Below are positions 48,820-61,700 of a stretch of DNA of 64,000 bases, piece by piece (the first letter of the stretch is position 1; the number at the start of each line of letters is the position of its first letter). Origin of the DNA: Letharia columbiana (Eukaryota; Ascomycota; Lecanoromycetes; Lecanorales; Parmeliaceae); the NCBI RefSeq assembly GCF_014066305.1, contig NW_023501083.1:124001-188000 (forward strand), in the 5' to 3' direction. The notes beneath the pieces are model-generated. The model made no database searches and was not told where the DNA came from. It saw only the letters and a program-made list of their open reading frames with translations. A program made the position numbers and the translations under genes.

Positions 48820-51385
48820 ATCTCGCTAGAGGCGATTATTACGATTAAGAAGAGGAAGTTAAAGAAAATAAGAGCTAGAAAGATTAAGAATATTATAAAT
48901 ATACTATTAAAGAAAGAGCTAAGTATCTACGACTTATTAAGAAATATATAAGAACGCGAATAAAGGACTTCTATAGCTGGCCGTTCTCTATAATATAATC
49001 TTCTTATAAAACTTTATATTAAAGATAATTCTTTACTCGATATTCTACTAAAGAATAATTCGGCTAGTAAGCCTATTAAGCGTGTCTAGCCGAGTCGTCG
49101 AAAGGTTATATTAGAAAGAATGGGGTGGATTTCGGACTTACTACGTAGTGAGGTTCTCGCGGTTAATAATTCGGATCTTTTTAAGCGGTGGGTAATAAAT
49201 AACTCAAATAGGCTTTATGATGTAGATCTGAATTAATTATATGATTCGATTAAGGATAAAGTATCATATTTTATTAATCTCTTATTAATTATTATTTAGT
49301 CTTAATATATAAAGAAAAAGAAGAACTTTAAACGATCTTAATTCGGATCTATTACTATACTATTTAGTATTATATACTTTTAATAGTAAAAGATTAAGAC
49401 TAGCTTAATCTCTATTTAATTAAGTATTCTTATATATTTACGTAAAGTTAAATAATTAATTCTAAAGCTTTATAATAAGCTCGGGTTAATTATACTCTAC
49501 TAAAGGATTCTATAGTGTATTCGGGAATTTAGCGCTAAAGATATTAATTAAATCTAGTTTATAGATTATTTTAATAACTACTATATATAGTATAATAATT
49601 TAAAGTAAATATAGAGAGTTAAGAAATAGAGGATAAATAGTAATAGAAAGTTAAAGTTAATAGTTATTAATTATATTATTAAAGGAGATAATATATCTTC
49701 TAATAAATTAAAGGCCTCTATAATAGATTATTTGAAATTTTGAAATTTATATTACGTATTAAATATATCTAGATTATATAAAGATAATACTCGCTAATAG
49801 ATAAGATAATCTCTCGATAAGAGTATATTATATTATAAGCGATATAGACTAATCGAATTATTTTAATATATTAATTATCTTATTTATCTCGCTATTTATA
49901 ATATCTTTCTTATATAATAACGTATATTATATAAAGATAAATCGATTACTTATATACTAAAGATAAATAAACTATCCCTTTATAAGATTGAGAGTTATTT
50001 TCTTAATTCTATTAATATTAATAAGAGTATTATAAAAGAAAATCTTAAGATTATTAAAAATATTTATATAAAGTAAATTAAAATTCTACGAGAAGATCTC
50101 TATTAAAGTGTTAATCTACGTCTCGTATATAGCGATTAGCTTATATTCGCTCGATTATAAAGTATTAAACGACGTTATACTAAGTAAGAGGCTTCTAATT
50201 TTAGTCGAATAATCTAGTTAATATCTATATCGTCTTTGTTTTACATTAAAATAATCTATTTAATAATTATTTATAAAGTCTATTAAGAGAGTACTCTATT
50301 ACTTAATCTCGAAAAGATAAATAAGACTAACTTAAAAATAGTTAATAGTATTAGTTATTCTTAGAAAACTAAGTAAACGAATTATAAATTTAATAATTTA
50401 TTATATCTACGATATATTTAGAATTTTTAAAGTTGAAAGAATATCGAGCTAATAGAAAAGAATAATTTCTGAGTATTAGATAAGTTCTTTACTTACTCGT
50501 TTTAGGCTTGAATAATTATAATATTCTGGGTATATATCTCGCCTTTTAATAGCGAGTAGAGTTATACTATAATAGAGTATTAACTTATTATCTATATAAT
50601 CGAAGAGATAAATAAGATCGTAATCTCTATTCGAAAAAATCTATTTATTAAAAAACTAGCTAACGAAAAGAATATTACTCGTTAGAATTATATAAAGTTT
50701 TTATAAAGTATAGAGCTATATTTTATTCTAAAATACGATATTAAATAAAGTAATATTAGCTTAATTTCTCGTGCTTTAAATCGAATATATTTCTTTTTCT
50801 ATAAATCGAGGTTCTATTATTACGCGAAATTAATATTTTAATAAAAGTATTATATTAATTATAATAGCGATAACTCCGCTATCGACGAAAGGCTAGCTCG
50901 AATTATTCTTTCTAACTCTCTTATTAATATAACTAAACAACGAGATATATAAAGAGAGATTAATTTATTTGATAAGTATCTTAATAGCGAAATAAAAATT
51001 ATATTTTATAAGCGGTGTAATTCTTTATTCGATTTTAATTATCTATTTAAGTATATCTCTCTTAATATTTAATTTTTTAGGGATATTAAGGAGTCGTTTT
51101 AATTATATTTTAAGATTTATTAGAATAATTATCACTCGATAAAGGATCTCGCTATCGACTTATTTCGATATATTAGAGAGTTATAAGTAGACTCTATATA
51201 GTAGAATAATAATCGATCTAATATAAAAGTAATATTAGATCTATTCTTTAATAGCGTAGCGAGTATATCTAAGGTCGTCGATATATATAATAAGTAATTA
51301 CCCGGTAACTCACTTGCGGATAAGAGTTTTATTAGAAGAAAGAAGGGAGCTAAATTAAGAGTTAAATAATATAGGTGATAGTAAT
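48820..51385 (+). pseudogene. RIP-decayed ORF of about 850 codons resembling fungal DUF6589 proteins
   Basis: A single plus-strand frame holds from 48,820 to about 51,385. I checked the register at 48,820, 50,095 and 51,301, and all agree. Stops are nearly all TAA or TAG, with a few TGA, as expected from mutated Gln and Trp codons. The conceptual protein has a basic start, SVKR/KPIKR-like stretches, then WISDLLRSEVLAVNNSDLFK. A C-terminal part with LARIILSNSLINITKQRD, INLFDKYLNSEIK and FDFNYLF is followed by YHSIKDLAIDLFRYIREL. The spacing of D..lE..N.E.K, Nfd..lF and H....D...l recalls the DUF6589 family of fungal repeat-associated proteins. That match is from memory and moderate. A stop cluster near 51,385-51,400 may be the original end. 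Confidence 0.55.
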
Positions 51386-53249
51386 AATGCGAAAGACTTT
51401 TATTTAGATATATATAATAAATAGACGTCGTTTTTAAATAAATAGGCTTTATCTAAAGTCTACTTCGAAGTTTATAAGATACGCTATAACCTTATTTTTT
51501 AGCTATTAATATTTAATCGCTTAGGCTCTTTACTAATTAATAGTAGTGCTTTAGAAAACCTACTAAGTATATATTTCTTATTAATATATCTAAGAACTAC
51601 TTTTAAAGCTATATTACGTTATTATTAAATCTTACTATCGCCCTTTAAACTCTCTAACGATTTCTTATATATAGCGATCTATAGAGAAAGGTATTTAAAA
51701 CTTATTAGAAGCTCTTACGACGTCGATTTAGAATTTAATATTTACGGCTTAAGAGTACCCAGACTAATTAGGTCGCATTATTTGACGGTTTCTTCTTCGT
51801 CTAGAAATATGGTCTTAAGTAATTATTAGATAGCAAATTACCTATCTAATTATTATTTATTTAATTCTTCTTCGATAATCTTTAAAACTAAAGCTTTATA
51901 ATACTATAATATTATATTAATAATAAGGGTTATAGCGTATCTAGAAAAGGTAATATCGCTATCGCTATCGCTATCGAAGAATCTTACTAGAAGATTTCTT
52001 CTCCGCCCGTATTTAAAAATATAAATTATTAAATAACTTTATAATTATTTAATTAAGGGGGTAATAAACTTTAATACGCTTAAAAGAATAGTATTTAAAG
52101 TATTAATAATCTTTACGATAGCTTAAACGATTAATAAATAAGTATAATAGATCTTTACGAAGAAACGATATTAGGATTTCGCTATAATTAAATTCTTATT
52201 TTCTATCTTTATATCGATATCTCTCTATATTAATTCTAATATTAAAATATTATTATTCTAGCTATATTTAAGCTATTCGTCTAATTTTTAAAGCTCTTAA
52301 TATATAATATCTTTATCTTTTCTCTTATTAATTCTTTATTTATTTATTAGAATATTAACTAATAGAGGTCTACTCTCTTTTTACTTCTATTTCTTTACGA
52401 TTAATGCGGTTCTAGCTAAAGAATCTTTCCTCTTTTAAAGAATATCTAACTTCTTTATAGCTAGATTAATCTTATTTAACTTATTCTCTTATTCTTTTAT
52501 TTCCCTTATATATATTCTCTTATTTTCTTTTATAACCCTTACTTTCTCTCTCGCTAAATTCGCTATCCTCTATTTATATTTATTCTCTCTATCTATAATT
52601 CTAATAGCGTATATCTTAGCGGCCTTAGTTTACTCTCTTCTATTCACTATATTAATATTATATTTATTATTAGCGATAGTAATCTCTTTAAACTAATATC
52701 TAATAATTCTATATAGCTTATATTTATACTAGTCTTTTTAATAAGAATCTCACTTAGTATATAAATTTATAAAATCTTCTATAGTAAGAATAAAGTCGGT
52801 TTTATTAGTTTATTTCTTTATAATCTTTATATCTAGAAAGATATTCGCCTCGACGATATCGCCGATATTAGTCTTATAATATAATTTTATATATTTCGCC
52901 TAATTTTATATAAGTAACCTCTTTTATATATCGTTTAATCTCGCGAATAATATATAATATATAACTCTTTCTTTAGACTATACGGCTAGAGTCTTTATAA
53001 AGATAATATTCTTATAGTAATTATAGTACTCGATAGAATAAATCGTTGTTATTAATTTAGTCTCGCCGAAATATTCTAGAAAGATCTCTTAAATGCACTC
53101 GGATTGAGATCGATTAATGATAATATATTATTCTCTTAACATCTTTAAGAGCCGTTTAGTATTCGTTCTTTATTCTTTTGTTAAAGAGGTAGCTAAGTCT
53201 ATAGATAGTGGGCTAATTAGATCTTTATCGATAAATTAGATGAAATTAT
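51386..53249. other. RIP-mutated sequence between two convergent decayed genes
   Basis: The frame of the upstream decayed ORF stays partly readable to about 51,990 (LFDGFFFVQKYGLK-like). From 52,000 to 53,249 no motif was read. The C-terminal part of the minus-strand helicase may extend in here. Confidence 0.4.
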
Positions 53250-54260
53250 TATATATATTTAATGCATAGGCTATATAATTAGCTCGCTATTATATGCTTA
53301 ATAGAGGATAGATACTTCTAGATAATAGCTACTATACGACGAGACGTATATTCGGGTTATCGATATCTATTTCGAAAGCGTCGGTAGCGATAAGGAATCG
53401 AACTCTAAAAGTTGATGTCTCAAATTCGATAGCTATAATTTTTAGTTTCTCTTTATTTATTTCGCTATTATAAGTTCGAAAGAGTCTTTTTACCTCTCTT
53501 ACTATTTAATCTACGTTTATATATTATTAAATTAATTAATTAATAATCTTATAGTTAAGGCGAATAGTATTAGCGTAAATAATAATCTTATTAGATATAT
53601 AAATCGATCTTTATATTAAGAAACGAAGATTCTCGAAAGAATTCTTCGGTTTTTATAGGGCCTTAATACTAAGTATAATATTTTTATAATTAATAGAAGT
53701 CTTTATAATCTCGATAAGTTCATCGTCTTCGAAATCGACTAAACGTTAATAGATATCTAATAACTAACTATCTAACGTCGTCGAGGTCTCGAATTAAGAT
53801 ATATTTAAAGTTAATACTTTTATATTATAAAGCTTACTATATTTAAAATAAAAGCTATTATCTTATTAATAAATTATATATATTTTATTAATAGTAATAA
53901 AGCTAAGTCGTAAGATAAAATCGATATTCTCTATTATAATAATTTTAAATATATTATTATCTATAAAGATTTTAGAGCTAATAAGCATATATATATAGAA
54001 TTCTTTAGCGATATTATATAGATTATTCTTATTATTACTCTCGCCGTTTAAGATAAAAGCTCTAATATTAAATAGTATATTAATTTTTCTTTATTAATTT
54101 AGCTATAATATATTAAATAAGTAGATAATTATCGCTACGTTATTCGATTTTAATAGAGATAGAGAGTAAAAGATAAGACTCTTTTTAAAGTCTATTCTTG
54201 CTATTAAAATAACGTCTTTATCGTTAAATAAATAATAAATTATTTATATCTATTTCAATT
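53250..54260 (-). pseudogene. RIP-decayed RecQ/DEAD-type helicase
   Basis: One minus-strand frame gives helicase motifs in order. At about 54,215-54,165 is DVILIARIDFKKSLIF, a Walker A region whose glycines appear as Asp and Lys through GG-to-GA/AA change (family GTGFGKS). Then come LLKSNNVAIII and AFILNGESNNKNNLY, as in RecQ-like proteins. At about 53,590 is KIIIYANTIRLN (family KiIVFvnt), and at about 53,400-53,340 ATDAFEIDIDNPNIRLVV, matching ATDAFGMGIDxPDIRxVI with only G-to-A changes. QQRANYIAYA after it may be motif VI. Multi-copy RecQ-like helicases are known in fungal subtelomeres and mobile repeats. The copy is dead. Confidence 0.75.
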
Positions 54261-55330
54261 TAAGCCTATTTTTGACCTCGCTTAGGTTTATATACTATTG
54301 CTCGACTTTATAACTCGATTAGAGTATAATATTATTAAATATTTATATTATCTAGATACTTTAAGATATCGACGATTTTATAGCTAATTACTATCGTTAT
54401 ATTAAAAGTAGGATATTAAATATTAGATTTAAAAGTAGTATAGAAGAAGATATTAATATTGCTAATAGTATATAAGATACTATTAAAATCACGGTAACCA
54501 CTCTGCTTCCTCCGCACTTTCGCGATATCTAGAATCTTATCTTAATAAGAGCGAGGAAGAGTTCGACCCGCTACTCGTTTTTTAAAATTCTATAAAATCG
54601 CTAAAGTAATCTCCGCTTTACTTCCGTGCGCGGGGAATTAAATATATAAATTTTTAAATTTCTTTCGATCCGAATTATTAAAAGTTTTTAGACTTCGCTA
54701 TTATATAGAGGAAGAATATTACTATAAGATATAGAGAGGTTAATATCTAAAGTTCGAAGATATCTCGTCGTCGTCGTTATAAAGAAAGTTAGATATTTAA
54801 ATATTTCTAATATATTCTATATTTATATAAGCTCGTTCTAAGCGCGCTAATCGCGTTAATATTATTTAAGATATATATACTATAATTTCTTTAACTTCTA
54901 AGCGAAGCGTATTTGAGTTAATATATATTTCTATAGAGGGCGTATCTCGAGTATTCGACTTTCTAATTAAGGGTAATATAATAAATCTACCTAAATAATT
55001 CCTTAACTTAATTCGTTATATAATCTTTTAATAATACTAAAGATAATATACTATTATTTAGAATTTTTCTAATAAAGATTAATTAGCTAAAGGTGAATAC
55101 TATAAGCGTTAGCGGAGATCGCGGTCTTAGATTAGCTTATACGATAATAATAAGCTATTCGATTTTAATAAAAGGCTTAAATACTTAATTAGCGACCTCG
55201 ATAGATTTATTCGCCCCGCGATTAACTTTAAAGAATTATATAATAATCGTGAAAGAATCGTTAAAAGTCGCGAATTTCGTATTTCGATTAATTATTACAG
55301 GTATCTTATATAAAATAACGGTTAATATAG

Positions 55331-56152
55331 CGATTCCAGGGTTTCCTACTTAGACTCTAGAGGGGGGGTATGCCGTAATAAGCTTGCGATATGATTGGCC
55401 CCCGAAGGTAGCTAGGATGGTGCTCAAGTAGGACGTTCTGGACGAGGGAGGAAGACGTTTGTGTTTCTTCAGTACACTCCGGAACACACTTCGATGGGTC
55501 GAGGCAGCCAGCGGCAAAGAAGGGTGAGTCGTACTGTGAACGAAAGATGAGAAGGGGAGGGCCGAAGTGGTGGGCAACGTAAATGCGAAAGGCATGTTCT
55601 CTCATGCAGGGTGAACGGCAGGCAATATGCCAGAGCAAGTGTCAGTCGAAGGGGGAGACGTCCTAATAAGTCGATAGGAGTAGCATCAATGAGCATGTTT
55701 TGCCGCTTTCGAATGCTCTTCTCTTACAGAAAGTGCATACATGTAGCTTAAAGATTGCTTCTCAATTGATTTCATCTTTGAACATTATTGTGAACCGAAA
55801 GCGTTAAATCTATTACGAAAGACAGTGTCACTTGGATTCATGCCTAGAACCGACGTGGAAATAAGTATACAACAAGTTTCAATGCTTCAGACGTTCACTC
55901 TTTTTTGATGCAGTCTTTTCACCGTAGCTACCCTGCATTCGTGCTGTCTCCGAAAGCTTCGAAATTTCCTCATCAGGAATTTGCCGCCTGGTGCCGCCAA
56001 CAGTATTCCTACCCCCCATTTACCAATGGACGAGCAGCTTCAAGATTGCCCAAGTCCATTTTTCGCAGACTCACAAGTTTCCTGATGGATTGAATAGTCT
56101 TCTGTCTCCGCCTTTCATGTGAAGTCGCGCTTCCAATTTCAAAGGACGCGCC
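55331..56152. other. Island border and 5' flank of the Mis18-type gene
   Basis: Normal GC from about 55,330. ORFs of 62-93 codons on the minus strand at 55,350-55,696 overlap one another and show no motif. The stretch ends in the leader of the Mis18-type gene. Confidence 0.5.
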
Positions 56153-58135
56153 ATGGATATAGCAGAAACGATAAGCTGCCAGTGCAACGAGTGCAATATT
56201 CTCATTTGTATCTCGTTAAATGATTGGATCGAAGTTTCGACTTCTTATTCAACGTATGAAAGCCCAGGGGCTTTCACGGATCCAGGCCTAGAAATGGTGG
56301 AGCAGATCCGAGAGGGATCCAAGGACTCGGAGTTGGAGGGTTGCTTGGTGAAACCTTTGCGATGCCACCGCTGCAAGACGACGTTGGGAGTGAGGTGCGT
56401 GGAGGCACCGGTCGAGAAGAGGACGAATGTGTAAGCAGAAGTTTCGTTAGTGTATTGTTCCTAGTAAAGACAGTGATCCATTGTAAGATACCAACAATGC
56501 TGTTGAAGTCCATTACGCCTCTCCATGGTTCTAGAAGCGGCTGCTTGGTTTGGAGAAAAACTCCGCTCTTGTGACAGGTCTAGATCATGAGGGACTAACT
56601 CTCCGCCCTGTAGCAACCGCAGCTACCTCAAGCTTACCAAGATGACCATGAAGTCTATCACATCAGGCAATCTTGTGGAAGCAAAACCCAAGAAACGCCA
56701 GAACAATGTTCTGGACACCAGCCCAAAAGACCCTTTGGCTTCTATGCCGAATTTGTCAGGGCCAACATCGTCCAAGCAGCGATCAGTACCCCACCGAAGG
56801 GGCAGCGAGATTGAAGATACCGAAGCACCTTCTTCTGGTCAAATCTTCGAGCTGAACATTGGACAAACCGCTGATCTTATGCCAATTCTCGGGGAGCAGA
56901 GAAGAGATATTGACCGTGTCATGGCAAGTGTGAACATTTTGCAGCAAGACATGATCTCTGTCAGGGAATCTGTCCAGCATTTGGAGGATAGGAGAGACCA
57001 GGCATCTCAAGATTTCGCTGGGGACGTTGATCTGCTCACGGATAGTATTACAAAGGTCAGCAGCAGACTGAGTGAGCTTGACGCACTTAAGCTCGAGATG
57101 AAAATGATGCAGCAGCGTATCAAGCGCATGGAGGATTCAAGGCCAACGGGGCGGCGATCATCTACAGGACTAGGTTCTGCACAGGTATCGAACCGACCAT
57201 CGCCTACAATCGACGAAAAAGCAATTCCACGCAATGACGCAACGTCAAATGGATTGCTTTTATCAGCTACTCAATCACCAATGTCCGCATATTTTGACGG
57301 CTTGTTGGCACCCCAGAAAACCGCCTCTGAGAGACATAATGCGGTGGATGGAGGCGATCCACCTTTTCAACGGCTCTCATTGGGATCCAAAGCCGAAGCG
57401 CTGCCACCCCAGAAAATAGTTGCCACGAGGCCAAGAACGCTCATCAATGGCACCGCCAGCAGAGGAAGCCACACCTCAGTCAACATGCCACCTCCCCAAA
57501 TACCACGTAAGGGGCCAGACCAGAGTACCATCAGGCACGGGAGCTCAACCGCCAGTGATGTGGCTACTCCTCGCACAGCATCGACGTCTATCACGGGTAA
57601 TACGGATTCAACCATTCTTTCACGAAATATATCTCAATTGCAAGAGACTTCCACTGGCTCTCATCAAAATAACCAAGACGACCATAAATACGATGATGAG
57701 CTTGTCGACGACGTCCGCCCTCAGTCATCGACTGGGTCATCAACTAGGAATTCTTGGCAGCCAGCAGGCAAGACTGCTCAGAATCGAGCAGATCAAAGCG
57801 CCCAGCAGCCTCCACCCAAGACCAAACGCCGACAAAGTGTGCCAGTGGCTCCTCCCATTTCCGAGCCCAGCGACGGCAACAAGACAGCTCGCGGCCGCAC
57901 CACCCATCGCAACAGCAAGCGCCGCAAGACCACCGCTTTCGATGCGAGCACTCCAAGCACTTCAGTCTGGGACGTCGACTCTCGAGACTCGAGATCTAGT
58001 AGCGGTCGACGTGATGAGCATGGTCTTCTCCACAGAGCTAATGGTGAGGTTGATGGAAGATCTGCACGATATCAGAACCTGGAGAGTAAGGGGGGAAGAA
58101 GCCTGGAAAGAGGGACAGAGACGGCTATCTACTGA
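56153..58135 (+). CDS. mis18: Mis18/Yippee-domain centromere protein
   Basis: Probable Mis18-type factor that, with Mis16, primes centromeres for CENP-A (Cnp1) loading. Exon 1 is 56,153-56,430, an intron 56,431-56,613 (GTAAGC...GTAG, 183 nt), and exon 2 is 56,614-58,135, together 599 residues. The zinc fold has Cys11-x2-Cys14 (CNEC) and Cys71-x2-Cys74 (CHRC) followed by TTLGVRC, the usual Mis18 layout. The split codon rejoins as KRTNVNRSYLKLTKM, the expected last strand of the fold. A predicted coiled coil (about residues 160-260: ILGEQRRDIDRVMASVNILQ) fits the oligomerisation helix of Mis18. The C-terminal third is Ser/Thr/Pro/Arg-rich with KTKRRQS and SKRRKTT, likely nuclear localisation signals. 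The 3' end is uncertain: another frame near 58,144-58,221 reads RDPRSVKSVNQWKKKKAEAE and could be a last exon. Confidence 0.7.
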
Positions 58136-58744
58136 AGCCGGATGGCACGAGGGATCCTCGGTCTGTGAAGAGTGTGAATCAATGGAAGAAGAAGAAGGCG
58201 GAGGCGGAGCTGTCAGGATGAGTGATGGGAGGGTGAGGGTGCTGTATCGCACTTCTCGAAATGAGGGGTTTGAAGGGCTTGCCATCGCATATGGTACCAT
58301 ACTGGCTTTTGCTGTCTAAGTGGGGATGCAATACCATGCTACTGCTCAGTATTTATCACAGCACAATGGTTGCTTGGTATCAGAATATGAGAGCTATACC
58401 TGCTGGTCTCCACCCCTGACGAATGCGACACAGCAGGACGGCTAGATCTTCGGTATCGAGCTTACCATAAGCCTTACAATCAAGTTACGTCATCAGAATC
58501 ATGCTATTGCAAGCTGCTCGATTGATCTAAAACACTTTGCATGCTATGCTATCGCAAAATCACGACTCGCTAATTTTTGCTGAACCTCATTTCCGCTCGC
58601 TCACAAACATGCATGCAATCTCAACCCTTACACACAAGAAAACCATACCCGTTGAACCCCGCAAGCAGGGCCAACGGGCTGGCGAAAGAGTCGTACTAGT
58701 AGTGGGCAATGACCCAAACCACACCGCGACTCAACCCGTAAGTC
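58136..58744. other. Convergent 3' region between Mis18-type gene and RAD53
   Basis: Contains a possible alternative last exon of the Mis18-type gene (to about 58,221 or 58,319 depending on frame) and 3' flanks. No other feature seen. Confidence 0.45.
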
Positions 58745-61700
58745 CTAACTCTTGCCGGTAGCATTGTTGGTGTTGGAAGTAGCCTCGTCAATCTCTCTGC
58801 CCTTTCCCTTGTCCTTGCTCGATCCTTCGCCGTTCTTGCTCGCTCCAAGCGCAGCGGTGCTCTCACGACTCTTGCGATCCTCAGCCACCTTGAACTTGTC
58901 CTTCTCGACTTCGACGACGAAAACTTTCTCTCCCGGCTTTCTGATATTCTTGCTGATGCCGACGAAGAATTCGCAGCGGAAGCGTAGAAACTCCTTGTCT
59001 CTTGCCGATGTCGCACCAATCCTTGGTTCCACGACCGTGATTTCATCCCCAGTCCTCAGTCTGCCCCATAAGTACTCCCCTCTCCCTTTCTTCAACTTTA
59101 CTCCGTTAACCAGCACATACAGAGACGCGTGCGTGCGTAAGATCGCCTCCAGCTTTGGATGATTCACCCAGTTCTTCTTGTCGGCGTCGATGTCGGCCTC
59201 GATCCCTGGGTACCACATCTGGATGTCGAGGGCTTGCTTGGGGATACGGTCGTCTCTGGGGTTGGGGTGAACGAACGTGGAGTCGGGTTTGCGGCCGTAG
59301 GTGGTTAATCGCTCTGTGATGTAGATGGCGGGTGTATGGATGGAGCCGCGTGTGGGCTGGAGGTTGCCGAAGCGGAGAGGAGGCTTGACAAAGGATGCGG
59401 TTGCTGTCGGGGCAAGATGGGCCGTCGCGTCAAAAATCGCGGTGCCGGTCATGGGTTGGGGGATGGTAGAAGTTGGGTCCGCGTGCGAAGATGTGGGGCG
59501 TGAAGAGGCTCGCGAGATGGGGCGAGAGGTGGTGCGAGATGCTGCTTTTGCTGCTTTCTTGGCTTTAGCAGCAGCGAGTGCTTCTTCGAGACGTAAGACT
59601 TCATCTTCACTGTCCCCGTCATATCCCATCATGATGTCATCATCCTCTGCTCCAAAGTGTTGAGACGACTCGCGGCTGTTGAATGCTGTCGTTGGCAAGT
59701 CGTCATTGCTCTTGAATGCTCCACGTGACTGTTGGCCATCTTGATATCCGCCGTAGTTACTACCTCGTAGGCCGGGTATGGACATTGGAGACATGCTCTT
59801 CTGTCTAAGATCTTCGATCGACGCGCGACGCGCCGCAGAATATCCCTCAAACGTGTTAGGTAGCTCGCCAGGTGGGTGTTCAATACCAGTAGTCTTGGGT
59901 CGCTTAGAAGCTCCTTCGAATTCGGGAGGTAGCATATCTTGGCTGGAACGCTTGGAGTTAGGCTGAGAAGACGGAGAGTCGCGGTCTTTGGACAATTTTG
60001 GGGTGGCGGGCTTGCCATTCTCCGCTCGAGCAGATGCGCCAGATCCAGTAGACGTCATGTTGAGCTGACCAACGAGTACCTCAGTACCAAGCAGACTGGG
60101 TGCAGCTCCGCTGTGTGTAGGACCAGGTAAGCGTTGTGAATGCTGAACGTCGTCTTTTGTGGTCCCTCGATTTGTATTTTGTTGATGATCGGCATGGGTG
60201 TTAGACACATTTGCCGCGCTAGCGTCTTCTGGGCTGCCAGCACGAGAATCATTGTAAAGACCTTCGGAAGATTGGTCGTAGCTTCCAGGCCCATGTCCAT
60301 GTCCATGTACTCGCAACGCGCGATTACCCTCTGTACCAAGGGCGCCGGAGCTAGCAAGTGCAGACGTTCCAATCTCGCCGAAAAGCCGATTTGGCTGCGG
60401 TTGAACTCCCATATTGTTTGCAGAAATTTGGGGTGGCGGACACGTCATGTCCAGCGGTGGGGCATCGGCCCAGTTTGCTTGCTGATGGTTTCGAGCCACC
60501 ATCGATGGAGTCTCTCCCCATACGTTCCGTGTGACGTCCGGAACCCAAGCTCGAGCACGTTTAGACGCACGAGGATCTTCGGTCGCATCCCCGACTGGTT
60601 CTTCTGCTCTATCATCTTCCTCATCGCCAATGCTCAGCTGAGATGCATGAGCGTTCAGGAAGCGCTCGGCTGGGTCACTAAGAACACAGTCAGACGCATC
60701 TGCTGGGCCTTCAGCGACGCGAACCCATGGATGGTCTAACAATTCCTCGTCGGAAGCACGCTCAGAGGGATCTGTGACGAGCATCCCAGATAGAAAGTCG
60801 ATGCCCAGGTGTGATACGCCTACCATCCTCAAGCGCTCCCAGTTCACCGGCTTGTGCATCACATTCCACAGCATATCCTCACCCTGAGGATCGTGTCTAG
60901 CAATAAAAGGTGCTTGTCCAGATAGCAAGTGGTAAAGCACGGCACCAAGACCCCATAAGTCAACAGAGTGCTGGTAGGGGAACGTGTGATCGTACCTGAT
61001 ACACTGTATCAGTACGACATGCCCTACAGGCGACATGGCCTCTACTTACTTTGGATTTGTACGCGAACGCTTGGATGGCAATGAGGCTTTGACTCTGTTA
61101 TATCCCGGATAGACCTCAGGGGCACAGTACATCATCGTGCCACAGAAAGTCTTGAGGAAAGTCTCTTTGTTGGTGACGATTTTCGAGAGTCCAAAGTCGG
61201 ATAGCTTGAAGACATAGGGGCAATCACTTTCCATCAGGACGTTGTCGGGCTTAAGATCCCGGTGGGTGATACCACGTTGATGCAGGTAGTCCAGAGCCTG
61301 CAAAATCTGTCGAGCGACATGCATCGACATATACTCCGGCATTGGAGCTCCATTACGGGTCCACGCGCCGAGGTCTCCATAACGAACGTACTCCATTACA
61401 ATGAAGAGCCACTGAGCTGTCTCATGATGGTCGACATACTTCACGATGTTGGGCTGGTGAGGTGTCAGTCTTGCCGCGTCTTCTTGGAGAGTAGGAGCAC
61501 TTACATGACGTAAGCCCTTGATGACATTGAGCTCATTGTAGATCTTGCTTGAAAGGCTCCCATCTTTGACAAGACGACTCTTGTCCAACTGTTTCACAGC
61601 AAACACTACACCATCTCTCTTCGAGGACACCTTGTATACGTTTGCAAAGGCTCCCGAGCCAACAAAGCCAACAACGTTATACTTGGCACCACCACTCCAA

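Larger units (their letters stand above)
47400..55330. other. AT-rich RIP-mutated block 2
   Basis: Starts near 47,400 and ends near 55,330 with sharp composition changes. RIP-like (TA-rich, CpG kept, few CA/TG), but with more surviving G and C than block 1, so it is milder or younger. It contains a tetranucleotide repeat and two convergent decayed genes, listed separately. The stretches 47,893-48,819 and 54,261-55,330 show no readable motif. Confidence 0.85.

Noticed and set aside
57420..58319. 299-codon plus ORF overlapping the Mis18-type gene
   Set aside because: A shadow frame of exon 2. The exon 2 frame continues the zinc fold and coiled coil. Only the last part beyond 58,136 might be used as an alternative end.
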